The notes beneath the pieces are model-generated. The model was not told the DNA's origin. It searched no databases and worked only from the letters and a program-made list of their open reading frames with translations. A stretch of 64,000 nucleotides of DNA from the NCBI GenBank assembly GCA_032622095.1, contig CP136061.1, forward strand, positions 5,218,734 to 5,282,733. The letters run 5' to 3'. This DNA comes from Siphonodentalium dalli. Taxonomy: Eukaryota > Mollusca > Scaphopoda > Gadilida > Siphonodentaliidae. Made by a program: the position numbers and the translations under genes. Every line of letters begins with the position of its first letter. The stretch's first letter is position 1. Of this stretch, positions 35,753 through 47,914 are shown in pieces.

Positions 35753-36128
35753 CTAGCCGATGAGCCCGACGTTGTCCGGGCTATTCAAAAACCAAACTTC
35801 AAGTCGATAGCTCTACCCGTTTCCTAGATCTGGTCTGCGCATGCGCGAAGCTGGCGTCGCACGGGCTGGGCGACCCGATAAAATTCGTATCCGGGGCAAG
35901 ATACATTCGCATAGCAAATTTCAAGTCGACAGCTCCACCCGTTTCCGATATCTCGTCTGCGCATGCGCGAAGCGGGCGCCGCACGGACTCGCCAATACGA
36001 AAACGTCGACCGCCTGGTCAAACTACACACACGTACCAAGTTTCGTCCCGATCGGTCGAGAATCGTATATTTGTATAAATGACAGACATACAGACAAACA
36101 TACAGAGGTCTTCAAAATATATATGAGA
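35753..36128 (-). mobile_element. Non-autonomous Helitron-like element inserted at the 5' end of another
   Basis: Minus-strand, shorter (376 bp) relative of 11539-12048: the same TCTCATATATATTTTGAAG start, the same AGCCCG hairpin and CTAG end, and two TGCGCATGCGCG palindromes (35836, 35958). Its 3' CTAG is followed directly by the TC of the element 35139-35752, so it entered exactly between A and T at that element's start. Confidence 0.85.
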
Positions 36129-36319
36129 TATGTTAATATCGAGGTACCGAGAGGTTGCTATATGCATTGGCTGTACGGGTTACCGATTCAGCTATGTACC
36201 AGTCTTTGACACGACCATAATTTGAAGGGTGATCCATGGCGGCTGTTGGGCTAGTTGTCGCTATTTTTGCTTTTTGTATAGCAACTCAAAAAAAAAAAAC
36301 GTCTTGCTCGTAACAATGA

Positions 36320-37775
36320 TGACTCGCCAAGTTCCAATAATGCTGTGGTATTCCCTCAGTACTTGGTTCTTGGATTTGACCCAAATGTGAAAAGACCTTC
36401 TATTTTTTTTATTTGCGAAACACTACAAAGCATTGCTGGACAATTGAAATATGTTAGACCAATCAGGTCAGGGCCAATAAGTGGCTCTCTCTTGATTCGA
36501 TGCTCAAAGAAAGTTCAGTCTGATGCTCTGCTACAGTTAACAACTATTGCACAAACACCAATATTGGTTACTCCTCACAAGACATAATTATAGTAGCAGA
36601 GCTGTGCCGTGGGCCCTCGGCATAGCTGCTTCTTCGGACATTGAAGGTTGGGTATATGAAGGTAGATATAAGTACCTATGTTACAAATCCATTACGATTT
36701 TTTAAATGCCAGGAATGTTGCCATGGCCAGGAACATTGTAGAAGTAAAAAAACAATGTGTGTACGATGTTCTGTTTCTGGTCATGATCATAAGGATTGTA
36801 CAAATCCTAAATATGTTCGAATTGTCAAGGTTCACATGCTGCAATGGATCGTTCGTGTCCCATATGGGACTATGAATTCAAGATACAAAGATGTAAGGCT
36901 GAAAAACAATTATCGTATATAGATGCTAAGAAAATAGTTGATCTCACATACTCAGCTGCCGTTTTTAGAAAAAAAAGTATGTTGATGCCGGCACTCAGAC
37001 ACAGAGTCAAACAAAACTTGTCGGTATCTCACTAGCCACCCAAGTTCAGGAGAATGATATTATTCCTGTTCCAGTGCCTGTCTCCTGCAGATTTACCATT
37101 TGCTACAAAACAAACAAGGACGTTGATTCCATTGTTCCAAAACAGAAATCTCAAAAATCCGTCAAAAGTTTCGACTCTCAGAACAACAGGTTGAACTTTG
37201 AGTATTCAAACTTCACTACGATGTTTAGAGATAAACTGTCCACTTGGAAGGAGGGGGACTCCTTGAATAGTGAGTGGATTGCGACTGACGAGTGGGCGTA
37301 GGCTCGTCTGACTAATCTACCACTCGATTGTCAACTTGATGAATTGATTAAGATTCACGCCCGATTCAACATATATTATACATATCTTATCAATCATTCA
37401 GGATGCTTGTTTGACAGCTACTTAAAATATTATGGTCTGTCACAGTTTTTTTTACATTAAATTATTTATTTTTGCTGGTTAATTTTATACAGGTTTATAA
37501 CTTGGCTGTTCTCAAAGCAGTATTGCTTTTTTGATATTCTATTTTATATGTGTTTGCACAGTGGCCAGTTTCTTAATAGTCCTGACCCCAATTGAGCACT
37601 CTGGCTCTGATTTTGGGTGTTTTTATTTGTATATATTTAGTTTCAGTTTAGTCCAATTCACGGTTACGTCTATACACAGTTGCTTCGTTTAATTCTGATT
37701 CAGTTTTCTCAGTCGTGATGTGTCCTAACGGCTAAAACTACGTAAAATCCTAAACAAACAAACAAACAAACTATG
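36320..37775 (+). pseudogene. LINE ORF1 (zinc-knuckle) remnant with (AAAC)n tail
   Basis: Frameshifted pieces read VRPIRSG, LIRCSKKVQSDALLQL, TPILVTPHKT, then three cysteine knuckles: FKCQECCHGQEHC, CVRCSVSGHDHKDC and a third that begins in another frame and ends DRSCPIWDYE. This is the nucleic-acid-binding ORF1 of LINEs with CCHC knuckles. ORF1 is followed by a 3' UTR-like stretch and (AAAC)5 at about 37753-37775, with no endonuclease or RT between, so ORF2 was lost or never present in this copy. It ends ~160 bp before the lectin exon. Confidence 0.7.
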
Positions 37776-37937
37776 AAATTCGCTGAGCAATAACTGTGCT
37801 TCGGAATAGAATAACTCTGTTTTCACACGATATAATGAGCTCGACGCCGGTGAAAAACTGCACACTCAGAGAAACAATGTGAGAGGGAGAACCAAAGGAC
37901 CGTGTGCTAGTATTATATATCACCATTTAATTTACAG

Positions 37938-38150
37938 ATTGCCCTACAGATCGAGGTTATAAACTTTTTCCTCTGGGCGGGAAGGGCCACTGCTTGAAAT
38001 ATTACTCGACAAGAGTTACCCAAGTGGATGCTGTGGTCAAATGTAACGGAGATGATGCGCATCTCATAGTCATCGAATCAGAGTCGATGATGAATGATCT
38101 TTACGCCCTGGTGACTGGAGACAGCAAATATTACGACGGAAGTTCGCAAT
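37938..38150 (+). CDS. Exon 2, N-terminal half of C-type lectin domain
   Basis: Internal exon bounded by TTTACAG and GTGAGT. It enters in phase 1 and leaves in phase 1, matching exon 1 and exon 3. Joined to exon 1 it encodes residues 83-153: a CPTDRGYKLF start, Cys84, Cys101 and Cys118, and the stretch HLIVIESE, which corresponds to the conserved LVSIxSxxE of C-type lectin domains. Two cysteines before the core make this a long-form CTLD. The usual WIGL motif is not visible; the region reads YYDGSSQ and continues into exon 3. The nearest upstream sequence is a LINE ORF1 remnant ending at about 37775, so the exon is only ~160 bp from transposon DNA. Confidence 0.72.
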
Positions 38151-38569
38151 GTGAGTACATTCCTATAATACACGATATGTTGTGCGGATCGGGTGTAGAG
38201 TTCTACACCTCGCTACGATATATCGAACACTGCCACATGTCGATTCCCATCAAGTTTTGAATGGTTTTCTCTTCTCACCTCTATGGAAGTCTTATGTGCT
38301 ACCATTGTCCGTTACAAATCAAACAGGAGTTATGGAAGGCGCGGCGATGACCACAAACAACATCAATGGCGTTGAGAAATTGGAAGAAAAAAAATGCGGG
38401 CGACTTAATATGCATGCACACAGATCAATATATTTACGCCGCCTATACTGGCAGTACTAATCTTACCGGAATTGTCAAGTCGAAAAGGACAAAAGCGCCG
38501 CCTACATTATCGTTAGCTTGTTTGCATACGACGTGTTTGAGTGAAAAAACTTTTTACACTTACTTTCAG

Positions 38570-38781
38570 ATGTAAAATGGATGGATGGATCAGACAAGTA
38601 CAACAATAACACCATGTATACATGGGACGGCCGCCGCCTTCCCTTAGAGGCGTGGTGCGACGGTAACCCGGACGATGGGAGCGAGGACTGCATGCGACTA
38701 GATACATACGGAAACAATCGCTACTGGATGTGTGACATTTGGTGCGGCCGCAACGTGTATACCTACTTTTGCCAGTTTTGA
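38570..38781 (+). CDS. Exon 3, C-terminal half of C-type lectin domain and stop
   Basis: Terminal exon after a TACTTTCAG acceptor. It encodes residues 154-223 and ends in TGA. KWMDGS (156-161) matches the WxDGS turn; NPD at 186-188 sits where EPN or QPD carbohydrate motifs lie; EDC (192-194) and FC (220-221) are conserved CTLD cysteine positions. By family knowledge Cys118 should pair with Cys221, and Cys194 with Cys208 or Cys212. The usual WND calcium motif is replaced by CDIWC, so canonical calcium-dependent sugar binding is uncertain. The three exons total 672 nt, exactly 224 codons with stop, which supports the gene model. Exon 3 has 212 nt and the intron before it 419 nt. Confidence 0.75.
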
Positions 38782-38825
38782 AATGCAAGTGCGACTAAGT
38801 AGTAGTTCGTTAAAACAAGGGGGTT

Positions 38826-38831
38826 AATAAA
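38826..38831 (+). promoter_or_regulatory. Poly(A) signal AATAAA of the PAN-lectin gene
   Basis: A canonical AATAAA lies 45 bases after the stop codon of the lectin exon, a short but normal 3' UTR distance. Confidence 0.55.
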
Positions 38832-38839
38832 ACATTTGC

Positions 38840-40200
38840 AGGAGGGAATACCGGGGTGGGTTGGTGCTCGTGAAGGAACATTGCAATTGTTTTACTAATG
38901 ACCTGGTGTGCTTATATTTGACATTTGAAACAGTTTAAAACATATAATAACTGTAAACACACCATCTTATGTTACTCGGACTGTTACTTAGTGGAGATGA
39001 TATTAACTATGGCATTTTGCATTAACGGTTAGGTGAAATACTTCCTTCCTGACACATTTCGGAAAGAAGCTGAGAATTGTAAAACTTAACTAAATAAACT
39101 TGATCTGATGTAACTAAGACCTATGGCTATGAATGGCTAGACAATAACGGTCAGCGCATCAAGCTAATCAGTGAATTATCTGCATGTCTATCAGATGCTA
39201 TCTTTATCGCATAACACCTAAAGTATCAAATTTTGGCATAGCGTCTACTTGTCATTTAATACCTTAGTAGTTGCCCCAGTAGACTAACATGGTATGGAAT
39301 AATTCAGACTATTGAGGAAATAGTTAGAAATTATGGGATTGTGGGTATCCTGCACAATGACCTAGGTTTGATGATATCACCAATTTATCAAAATAATATT
39401 TCCAATTGCAGCCTGTTAAATATCATCTCTATGAATTTATTTTTAAAATATGTCAACTCTAGTTGAATTGGACCTTAACAGCTGATGTGTCATGGATATG
39501 TCTACAACATGTTAACAGTGACTTGAAAGTCAAGATTGAGTTCACTGTCCTGAGATGTTATCAGCTTAAAATGTATTACCGCAAAATAGCTAAAACACAT
39601 GTCAGATTCATGTAATAGCTTGCCGGTGAAAATGGCATATCACTGGATATGTAGAGCATATGTATAATTTGTTTTTTGTAAAATCTGTAGCATTTACCTT
39701 ATACTAGTATTTCATGTGCACATATCAGCTTCCGACGGGTTACTGTATTTGTCCACTACATCGATGCATTAGAATTTCAATTTAGCAGCAGGGAATTGAC
39801 CAACCAGGTAGACCCAGCATAGTATCACCACACACTGACATGGAAACTCCAATGCATGTATGTGGTAGACAAATGCATATTTGCCAGTTTTAACCATTTT
39901 TTTTCTCTCAAATAAAACAGCTTCTGAAACAGGTTAAACTGCCATTTGAAATAAAGGCGAGATAATTTCCCAGTCATACGGGTGATATAAGAAGGTTGTT
40001 TAGACCATAATTTATTAGTTTTATACCATAACTAGTTAAATTCGGTTTGATGAGTCCCCGAAAATGCCAGATGCAAACAAAACTGCATACCTTCGTGCAT
40101 AAGTTTTACTTTACTGGCTAAAAGCTCTGTATTTGTTATAGATTTATTATATGCAAGCTTTGAAACACAACTGTTTTGATAATTACTAATTACACTAACA
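38840..40200. other. No gene recognised downstream of the lectin gene
   Basis: No ORF above background and no repeat structure noted. Confidence 0.45.
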
Positions 40201-40206
40201 CAGCTC

Positions 40207-40820
40207 ATTATAACGGCCAGGAGCCTGTAGGTTGTGTATTTTATACATGATTGTAATAATGTGTGATATACACAAGCGATCAGATGTCGGTGGCCTATGC
40301 ATTTTACACATATTATATGCGATATACAAACAAGCGGTCAGATGTCGGTAGTATTTGTATTGTATACATTGTTGTATACGAAATATATACAAGCAGTCAG
40401 ATGTCGGTAGCCTGTGTATTTTACACATGTTATATGCGATATACAAACAAGCAGTCAGATGTCGCTAGCCTGTGTATTTTACACATGTTATATGCGATAT
40501 ACAAACAAGCAGTCAGATGTCGCTAGACTGTGTATTTTACACATGGTTATATTCGAGATATATACAAAAGCGGTCAGATGTCGCTAGCCTGTGTATTTTA
40601 CACATGGTTATATTTGAGATATATACAAAAGCGGTCAGATGTCGCTAGCCTGTGTATTTTACACATGTTATATGCGATATACAAACAAGCAGTCAGATGT
40701 CGCTAGCCTCTGTATTTTACACATGGTTATATTTGAGATATATACAAAAGCTGACAGATGTCGATAGCTTGTGTATTTTACACATAGTTATATGCGATAT
40801 ATATACAAAAGCTGAAACAA
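40207..40820. repeat. ~60-bp minisatellite, ~10 units
   Basis: CAGATGTCG recurs at about 40281, 40338, 40398, 40457, 40515, 40577, 40637, 40694 and 40756 (57-62 bp apart). Each unit includes TGTGTATTTTACACATG, itself an imperfect palindrome, and a TATGCGATATACAAACAAGC stretch. Confidence 0.9.
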
Positions 40821-41357
40821 AAATACTTTTAATATAGTATATCAACAAGTAATCCATTTGTGTTAAGATGTCGCGTTGTTGGACGACCGGTCATCCGTAT
40901 AGTTTCGACAACACAATTATTACCTCGACGAACAAAACAAAAAATAGTGAATATGGAAATCCATTAGATAACACGTAGTCCATCATGAAGTCGAAAGTCC
41001 AGTCTGTTGCGCGAACAATTTGATTGTGGCTTCAGAATGTTTTTATCGAAATGTATATACGTTCGACCAGACATACCATATGCGTGATATAAATTAGCTT
41101 ATATAACGAATCGTGATCATATAACCATGTTTATATCATGTGAATTATATGGCTCAACACTTGGTACACACTTATTTCAAGCGTATTCGTTGTGAAAAGT
41201 TACATTCTAGTATAAATATTGGCCACAACTAGCCACAACTAATCGTGGAGTTCGCAATGAACAAATCCGCACCAGCCGACCGCTGTACGCAGCATTCCAC
41301 GTCCATGTGAATGTTTCACCATTGTCGGGTACAATGTAATCAGACAACAATAGTACA

Positions 41358-41382
41358 GTATATATATATATATATATATATC
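41358..41382. repeat. (TA)n microsatellite
   Basis: About 12 TA units, 186 bp before the large minisatellite. Confidence 0.85.
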
Positions 41383-41567
41383 ATATGACTTGCGACTGTT
41401 TTTGGACCTCGCGTATTACAAAATTTCAGGTATTATTACATGTAATTAGTACTTAATAGCACCTCCAATAAATGTGATTGGTCAAGTTTTCAAATTGTTA
41501 TTGCGTTTAGTTGTTACATAAAGCTTTAGGTTAAATTCATGCCAGTGTAAATAGAAATATTTCCAAA

Positions 41568-44500
41568 TAGACCCACAAACAATACACCCACAAACAATAC
41601 AACCACGAAAACAATACACCCACAAACAATACAACCACGAAAACAATACAACCACGAAAACAATACAACCACGAAAACAATACAACCACGAAAACAATAC
41701 AACCACGAAAACAATACAACCACAAACAATACACACACAAACAATACACCCACAAACAATACAACCACGAAAACAATACAACCACAAACAATACAACCAC
41801 AAACAATACACCCACAAACAATACAACCACGAAAACAATACACCCACAAACAATACAACCACGAAAACAATATACCCACAAACAATACAACCACAAACAA
41901 TACAACCACAAACAATACACCCACAAACAATACACACACAAACAATACACCCAAAAACAATACAACCACGAAAACAATACACCCACATACAATACAACCA
42001 CGAAAACAATACAACCACAAACCATACACCCACAAACAATACAACCACAAAAACAATACACCCACAAACAATACAACCACAAACAATACAACCACGAACA
42101 ATACAACCACGAAAACAATACAACCACAAACAATACACCCACAAACAATACAACCACGAAAACAATACACCCACAAACAATACAACCACAAACAATACAC
42201 CCACAAACAATACAACCACAAACAATACACCCACAAACAATACAACCACGAAAACAATACAACCACGAAAACCATACACCCACAAACAATACAACCACGA
42301 AAATAATACACCCACAAACAATACACCCACAAACAATACAACCAGAAACAATACACCCACACACAATACAACCACAAACAATACAACCACGAAAACAATA
42401 CAACCACAAACAATACACCCACAAACAATACAACCACAAACAATACACCCACAAACAATACAACCACAAACAATACACCCGCAAACAATACAACCACAAA
42501 CAATACACCCACAAACAATACAACCACAAACAATACACGGTCAAACAATACAACCACAAACAATACACCCACAAACAATACACCCACAAACAATACAACC
42601 ACAAACAAAACACCCACAAACAATACAACCACAAACAATACAACCATGAAAACAATACACCCACAAACAATACACCCACAAACAATACAACCACAAACAA
42701 TACACCACGAAAACAATACAACCACAAACAGTACAACCACAAACAATACAACCACAAACAATACAACCACAAACAATACAACCACAAACAATACACCCAC
42801 AAACAATACACCCACAAACAATACAACCACGAAAACAATACAACCACGAAAACAATACAACCACGAAAACAATACACCCACAAACAATACAACCACGAAA
42901 ACAATACAACCGCAAACAATACACCCACAAACAATACAACCACAAACAATACACCCACAAACAATACAACCACGAAAACAATACAACCACAAACAATACA
43001 CCCACAAACAATACAACCACAAACAATACAACCACAAACAATACAACCACAAACAATACAACCACAAACAATACAACACAAACAATACACCCACAAACAA
43101 TACAACCACGAACAATACACCCACAAACAATACAACCACAAACAATACAACCACAAACAATACAACCATAAACAATACAACCACAAACAATACAACAACA
43201 AACAATACAACCACAAACAATACAACCACAAACAATACAACCACGAAAACAATACAACCACGAACAATACAACCACAAACAATACAACCACAAACAATAC
43301 AACCACAAACAATACAACCACAAACAATACAACAACAAACAATACAACGACGAACAATACAACCACAAACAATACAACCACAAACAATACACCCACAAAC
43401 AATACAACACAAACAATACAACCACAAACAATACAACCACGAACAATACAACCACAAACAATACAACCACGAACAATACAACCACAAACAATACAACCAC
43501 GAACAATACAACCACGAACAATACAACCACAAACAATACAACCACAACACAAACAATACAACCACAAACAATACAACCACAAACAATACAACCACGAACA
43601 ATACAACCACAAACAATACAACCACGAACAATACAACCACGAACAATACAACCACAAACAATACAACCACAAACAATACAACACAAACAATACACACACA
43701 AACAATACAACCACGAACAATACAACCACAAACAATACAACCACAAACAATACAACCACAAACAATACAACCACAAACAATACAACCACAAACAATACAA
43801 CACAAACAATACACCCACAAACAATACAACCACGAACAAAACAACCACAAACAATACAACCACAAACAACACAACAACAAACAATACAACCACAAACAAT
43901 ACAACAACAAACAATACAACCACAAACAATACAACCACAAACAATACAACAACAAACAATACAACCACGAACAATACAACCACAAACAATACAACCACAA
44001 ACAATACACCCACAAACAATACAACCACAAACAATACAACCACAAACAATACAACCACGAAAACAATACAACCACAAACAATACAACCAAAAACAATACA
44101 ACCACAAACAATACAACAACAAACAATACACCCACAAACAATACAACCACAAACAATACAACCACGAAAACAATACAACCACGAAAACAATACAACAACG
44201 AAAACAATACACCCACAAACGATACAACCACGAAAACAATACAACCGCAAACAATACACCCACAAACAATACAACCACAAACAATACAACCACAAACAAT
44301 ACACCCACAAACAATACAACCACAAACAATACAACCACAAACAATACAACCACAAACAATACAACCACAAACAATACAACACAAACAATACACCCACAAA
44401 CAATACAACCACGAACAATACAACCACAAACAATACAACCACAAACCATACAACCACAAACAATACAACCACAAACAATACAACCACGAAAACAATACAA

Positions 44501-45069
44501 CCACAAACAATACAACCACAAACAATACAACCACAAACAACACAACAACAAACAATACACCCACAAACAATACAACCACAAACAATACACCCACAAACAA
44601 TACAACCACAAACAATACACCCACAAACAATACAACCACAAACAATACACCCACACACAATACAACCACAAACAATACAACCACAAACAATACAACCGCA
44701 AACAATACAACCACAAACAATACACCCACAAACAATACACCCACAAACAATACAACCACAAACAATACAACCACAAACAATACAACCACGAAAACAATAC
44801 AACCACGAAAACAATACAACCACAAACAATACAACCACAAACAATACACCCACAAACAGCACAACCACGAACAATACACCCACAAACAATACACCCACAA
44901 ACAATACAACCACGAAAACAATACAACCACAAACAATACAACCACGAAAACAATACAACCACAAACAATACACCCATTAACAATACAACCACGAAAACAA
45001 TACAACCACGAAAACAATACAACCACAAACAATACAACCACGAAAACAATACAACCACGAAAACAATCT
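41568..45069. repeat. 3.5-kb 15/17-bp minisatellite, nearly G-free on the plus strand
   Basis: Around 230 units. The main 15-mers are ACAATACAACCACAA and ACAATACACCCACAA; a 17-mer has CGAAA in place of CAA, and a shortened form lacks CC (ACAATACAACACAA). The plus strand has almost no G. No variant contains a stop in three minus frames or one plus frame, so repeat-made ORFs up to ~1300 codons appear (LFVVVLFVGV-type on minus, TTNNTTTNNT-type on plus). I do not regard these as genes. Confidence 0.95.
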
Positions 45070-45102
45070 CCCTCCATACACTGTTCTCAACGTTCGTAAT
45101 GT

Positions 45103-45462
45103 GGTAAACTAACAATAATACTAACAATAATACTAACAATAATACTAATAATAATACTAACAATAATACTAACAATAATACTAACAATAATACTAACAAT
45201 AATACTAACAATAATACTAACAATAATACTAACAGTAATACTAACAATAATACTAACAATAATACTAACAATAATACTAACAATAATACTAACGATAATA
45301 CTAATAATAATACTAACAATAATACTAACAATAATTCTAACAATAATACTAATAATAATACTAATAATAATACTAACAATAATACTAATAATAATACTAA
45401 CAATAATACTAATAATAATACTAACAATAATACTAATAATAATACTAACAATAATACTAACG
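45103..45462. repeat. 12-bp minisatellite, ~30 units
   Basis: TAACAATAATAC repeated with a few C/T changes (TAATAATAATAC). It lies 34 bp after the end of the 15/17-bp array and has the same strand bias (almost no G on plus). Confidence 0.95.
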
Positions 45463-46002
45463 ATATGTGAGAAACAATCAGAATAATTTAATCGCTTACC
45501 TAGATTTTGAATAATTGTAATTTGTTCATTGGAAACTATCAAACGAGGCGGACAATGTTAAATGATCCACGTTTAAACGCCGAACAATGCAAGTTCACAG
45601 TCCGATTCCAAGTGAAATAAATTTATATGGTGCTACATCTAGTATCGAATTAAACATCTTTGCTTTATTTCAATATTGATCCTGATAATATTTCCTTCCA
45701 TGTTGAAATTCACCAAAAAACAAGTATTTATTCTTCAATACAGGTTATCTAAACAATAATGGGGTATATAAATTCCCAATAAACTGTATTGAGAAACAGA
45801 AATTAGACTCAATTCGTAGAACTATGGTTTTGTTCGGATGCATATATTCGCTTCATAGAGTCGAGAGGTGTCTCATGTATGCGCTTCGTTGAACTTTAAT
45901 TATATCAGTCTAACAAATGTATGCAGTGTCATTGTAGTAAGTCACACGCAAATCAACCCTAGTCGAGTCATATGATAAATAGAATATGAACTTTCTGTTC
46001 CC

Positions 46003-46108
46003 CTCTCATATGAAAGTTATGAAACTCGTCTAGAATTTTCCGTTTTTTGTCTCGGCAAAGACTCGACAAAACGCAACATTCTAAAACTAGTTTCATATGC
46101 GATGAGAG
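46003..46108. repeat. Foldback element, AAACTCGTCT family
   Basis: Imperfect arms CTCTCATATGAAA...GAAACTCGTCTAGAATTTTCC and the complement ending GATGAGAG, around TCTCGGCAAAGA. Related to 51538-51654 and to a partial copy at 46571-46660. Confidence 0.6.
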
Positions 46109-46257
46109 AAACACTCATTCCATATCCTCTATTTAAAAAATTAAACCATAGGTTTGTTTCTTACAATATACACACTTTAAGTATAGTTTACAATAATTTG
46201 ATACATTTCCATTGATTTCTATGTCGTACATTTTATATGCATAATATTTGGAAAGTT

Positions 46258-46500
46258 AATATTCATTATACTTAGTACTGACTGTGTAATGTTGTACCAG
46301 TGAAATTCTTATTTTACAAATCTATATTATCAAGTAAATATCATGTTTATATAAATAACTACATTTGTGTGAATTATCTTAAATATATCTCATTCATCAT
46401 GCATTTTGACATTTTGCTTAATGCCGGTTCAAGTTTACATACATTTTAGGGATATAATATTCATCATAACTGTAATATGTGCACGGTGGCTTATTTATGG
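46258..46500. repeat. ~240-bp direct duplicate, copy 1
   Basis: Shares TTGTACCAGTGAAATTC, TATATTATCAAGTAAAT and TTTTGCTTAATGCCG with 47915-48170. The two copies bracket three foldbacks. Confidence 0.75.
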
Positions 46501-46570
46501 GAGAGTTAATCTTTGTTCGCACATCTACTTTTGATGTGAAAAAAAAGCTCCCCGAGTGCCATCTAAGTAA

Positions 46571-46660
46571 TAGTTCGTGTTCCTATCATGAAATTTATGA
46601 AAGGCTCGGCAAAACGGACAATTCGAGACGAGTCTTAAAATGTTTCCGGTTTTTGTTTGG
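46571..46660. repeat. Partial foldback, AAACTCGTCT family
   Basis: GTTCGTGTTCC, TGAAATTTATGAAA and AATTCGAGACGAGTC match the foldback at 51538-51654; the right arm is missing. Confidence 0.5.
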
Positions 46661-46712
46661 TGTTTTCTATGTCATACATTTTCATGCAAACTTTAAATAG
46701 GTGATCTGTAAT

Positions 46713-46836
46713 GAGTCGCAATTATCTACGAAATGTATTAACCGAGTGCATTAAACTCAATCCGATCGGAGTGTCAGCGAGGCTCCAATCGAATTTAGTG
46801 GACGAGGTTAAGAAATTTCGTATAAAATTGCGACGA
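46713..46836. repeat. Foldback element with GCGAGGC centre
   Basis: Left arm GAGTCGCAATTATCTACG... and right arm ...CGTATAAAATTGCGAC pair over ~55 bp. The centre (46772-46782) contains GCGAGG followed by C, one base different from GCGAAGC. Truncated relative at 23173. Confidence 0.7.
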
Positions 46837-47180
46837 ATTTGAGATCCGTTTTCTCGCATGGAAAAACGATCTCGAAATGGCTGGAGCTAAACATAATTTA
46901 TTTTGATTATTGTATCATAAAGACACCTCCAAACACATATAGTTCAATTTTAAAAGTGACTTGAGTTTGATAATATTGTTCAACCACCCTTATCACGAAT
47001 GTTTATCTCACACTCAACACTAAATTACACAAAATAAATTGAATATCATAATTATATGCTAATTAACATAATAAAGTTCCGGCATTGACATCGGCATGTT
47101 TATAGGAATATAATAAACATAATAATCACTTGATTGGACTGGTGACGTGAAGTAATTCATTGTAGGCAGGAACTTTTGAA

Positions 47181-47319
47181 ATAAAAACACTGCGCGTCGG
47201 CGTGTATAGTATAATTTGACCACAAAGAAACTGATTGTTGGACGACGCGAAGCGGGGTCCTACAATTAGTTTCGGCTGTCAAATTCTACTATACACGCCG
47301 ATTCACAGTGTTTTTTATT
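47181..47319. repeat. Foldback element with GCGAAGC centre
   Basis: Arms of ~60 bp (ATAAAAACACTGCGCGTCGG... and ...CGCCGATTCACAGTGTTTT) around GACGCGAAGCGG (47244-47255). The central 17 bp match the centre of the foldback at 16052-16190 except one base, while the arms are unrelated. Confidence 0.8.
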
Positions 47320-47914
47320 TATTTTTTTAATTCGACTGTATGTTGTTTTTTATCGAAATTGTATTGACAGACGTGCAACCTGCTATATAATAGCCCAGAT
47401 TTTTATCTCTCCGTGGTATGATTTGCAACAAACATTTCGTTTCTTCGAACTGTAGCTTCAAACATGAGGACACTGTTGAACGGCGCCCCCGTTCGGTTGC
47501 TCTCTGGCAGTATTTTGTAGATAATAATTATTTTTGTTCTTTTTAAAATAAAATTTAGTATTAGTAGGAAGCAATTATATGTCCCTTTCGTCAGTCTATA
47601 TCACGATAATTAACAAATTCACTGTGGTTTCAATTATGAGCGTTCTGAAAGTTTGAGGCGTTGGCAGCATTTCGTTTTGTTGTGCTAAAATTCAGAATAT
47701 CTAAAATTGTACCACAAAACGACGTACATGTATCCATGGGAATACAGGCTACTGACCAATCAGAATTGGCCTTGTATGCGGTTTGGGCAAGGTGGTATTA
47801 CAATATATTAGAAAACATTCGAGCGCAATGCGCTCTCGAATTTATGCAACGTCCCTACCTATCATGAATGACTTTACGTTACCAGTTCAATCTCTATATT
47901 TATTTTTAAAGCAA

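Noticed and set aside
41526-45451. Very long minus-strand open frames (up to ~1300 codons, LFVVVLFVGV-type) and an 817-codon plus frame (TTNNT-type)
   Set aside because: They are produced by a 15/17-bp minisatellite without stop codons in those frames. Several overlapping frames are open at once, composition is pure repeat, and no start context, splice site or domain is present.
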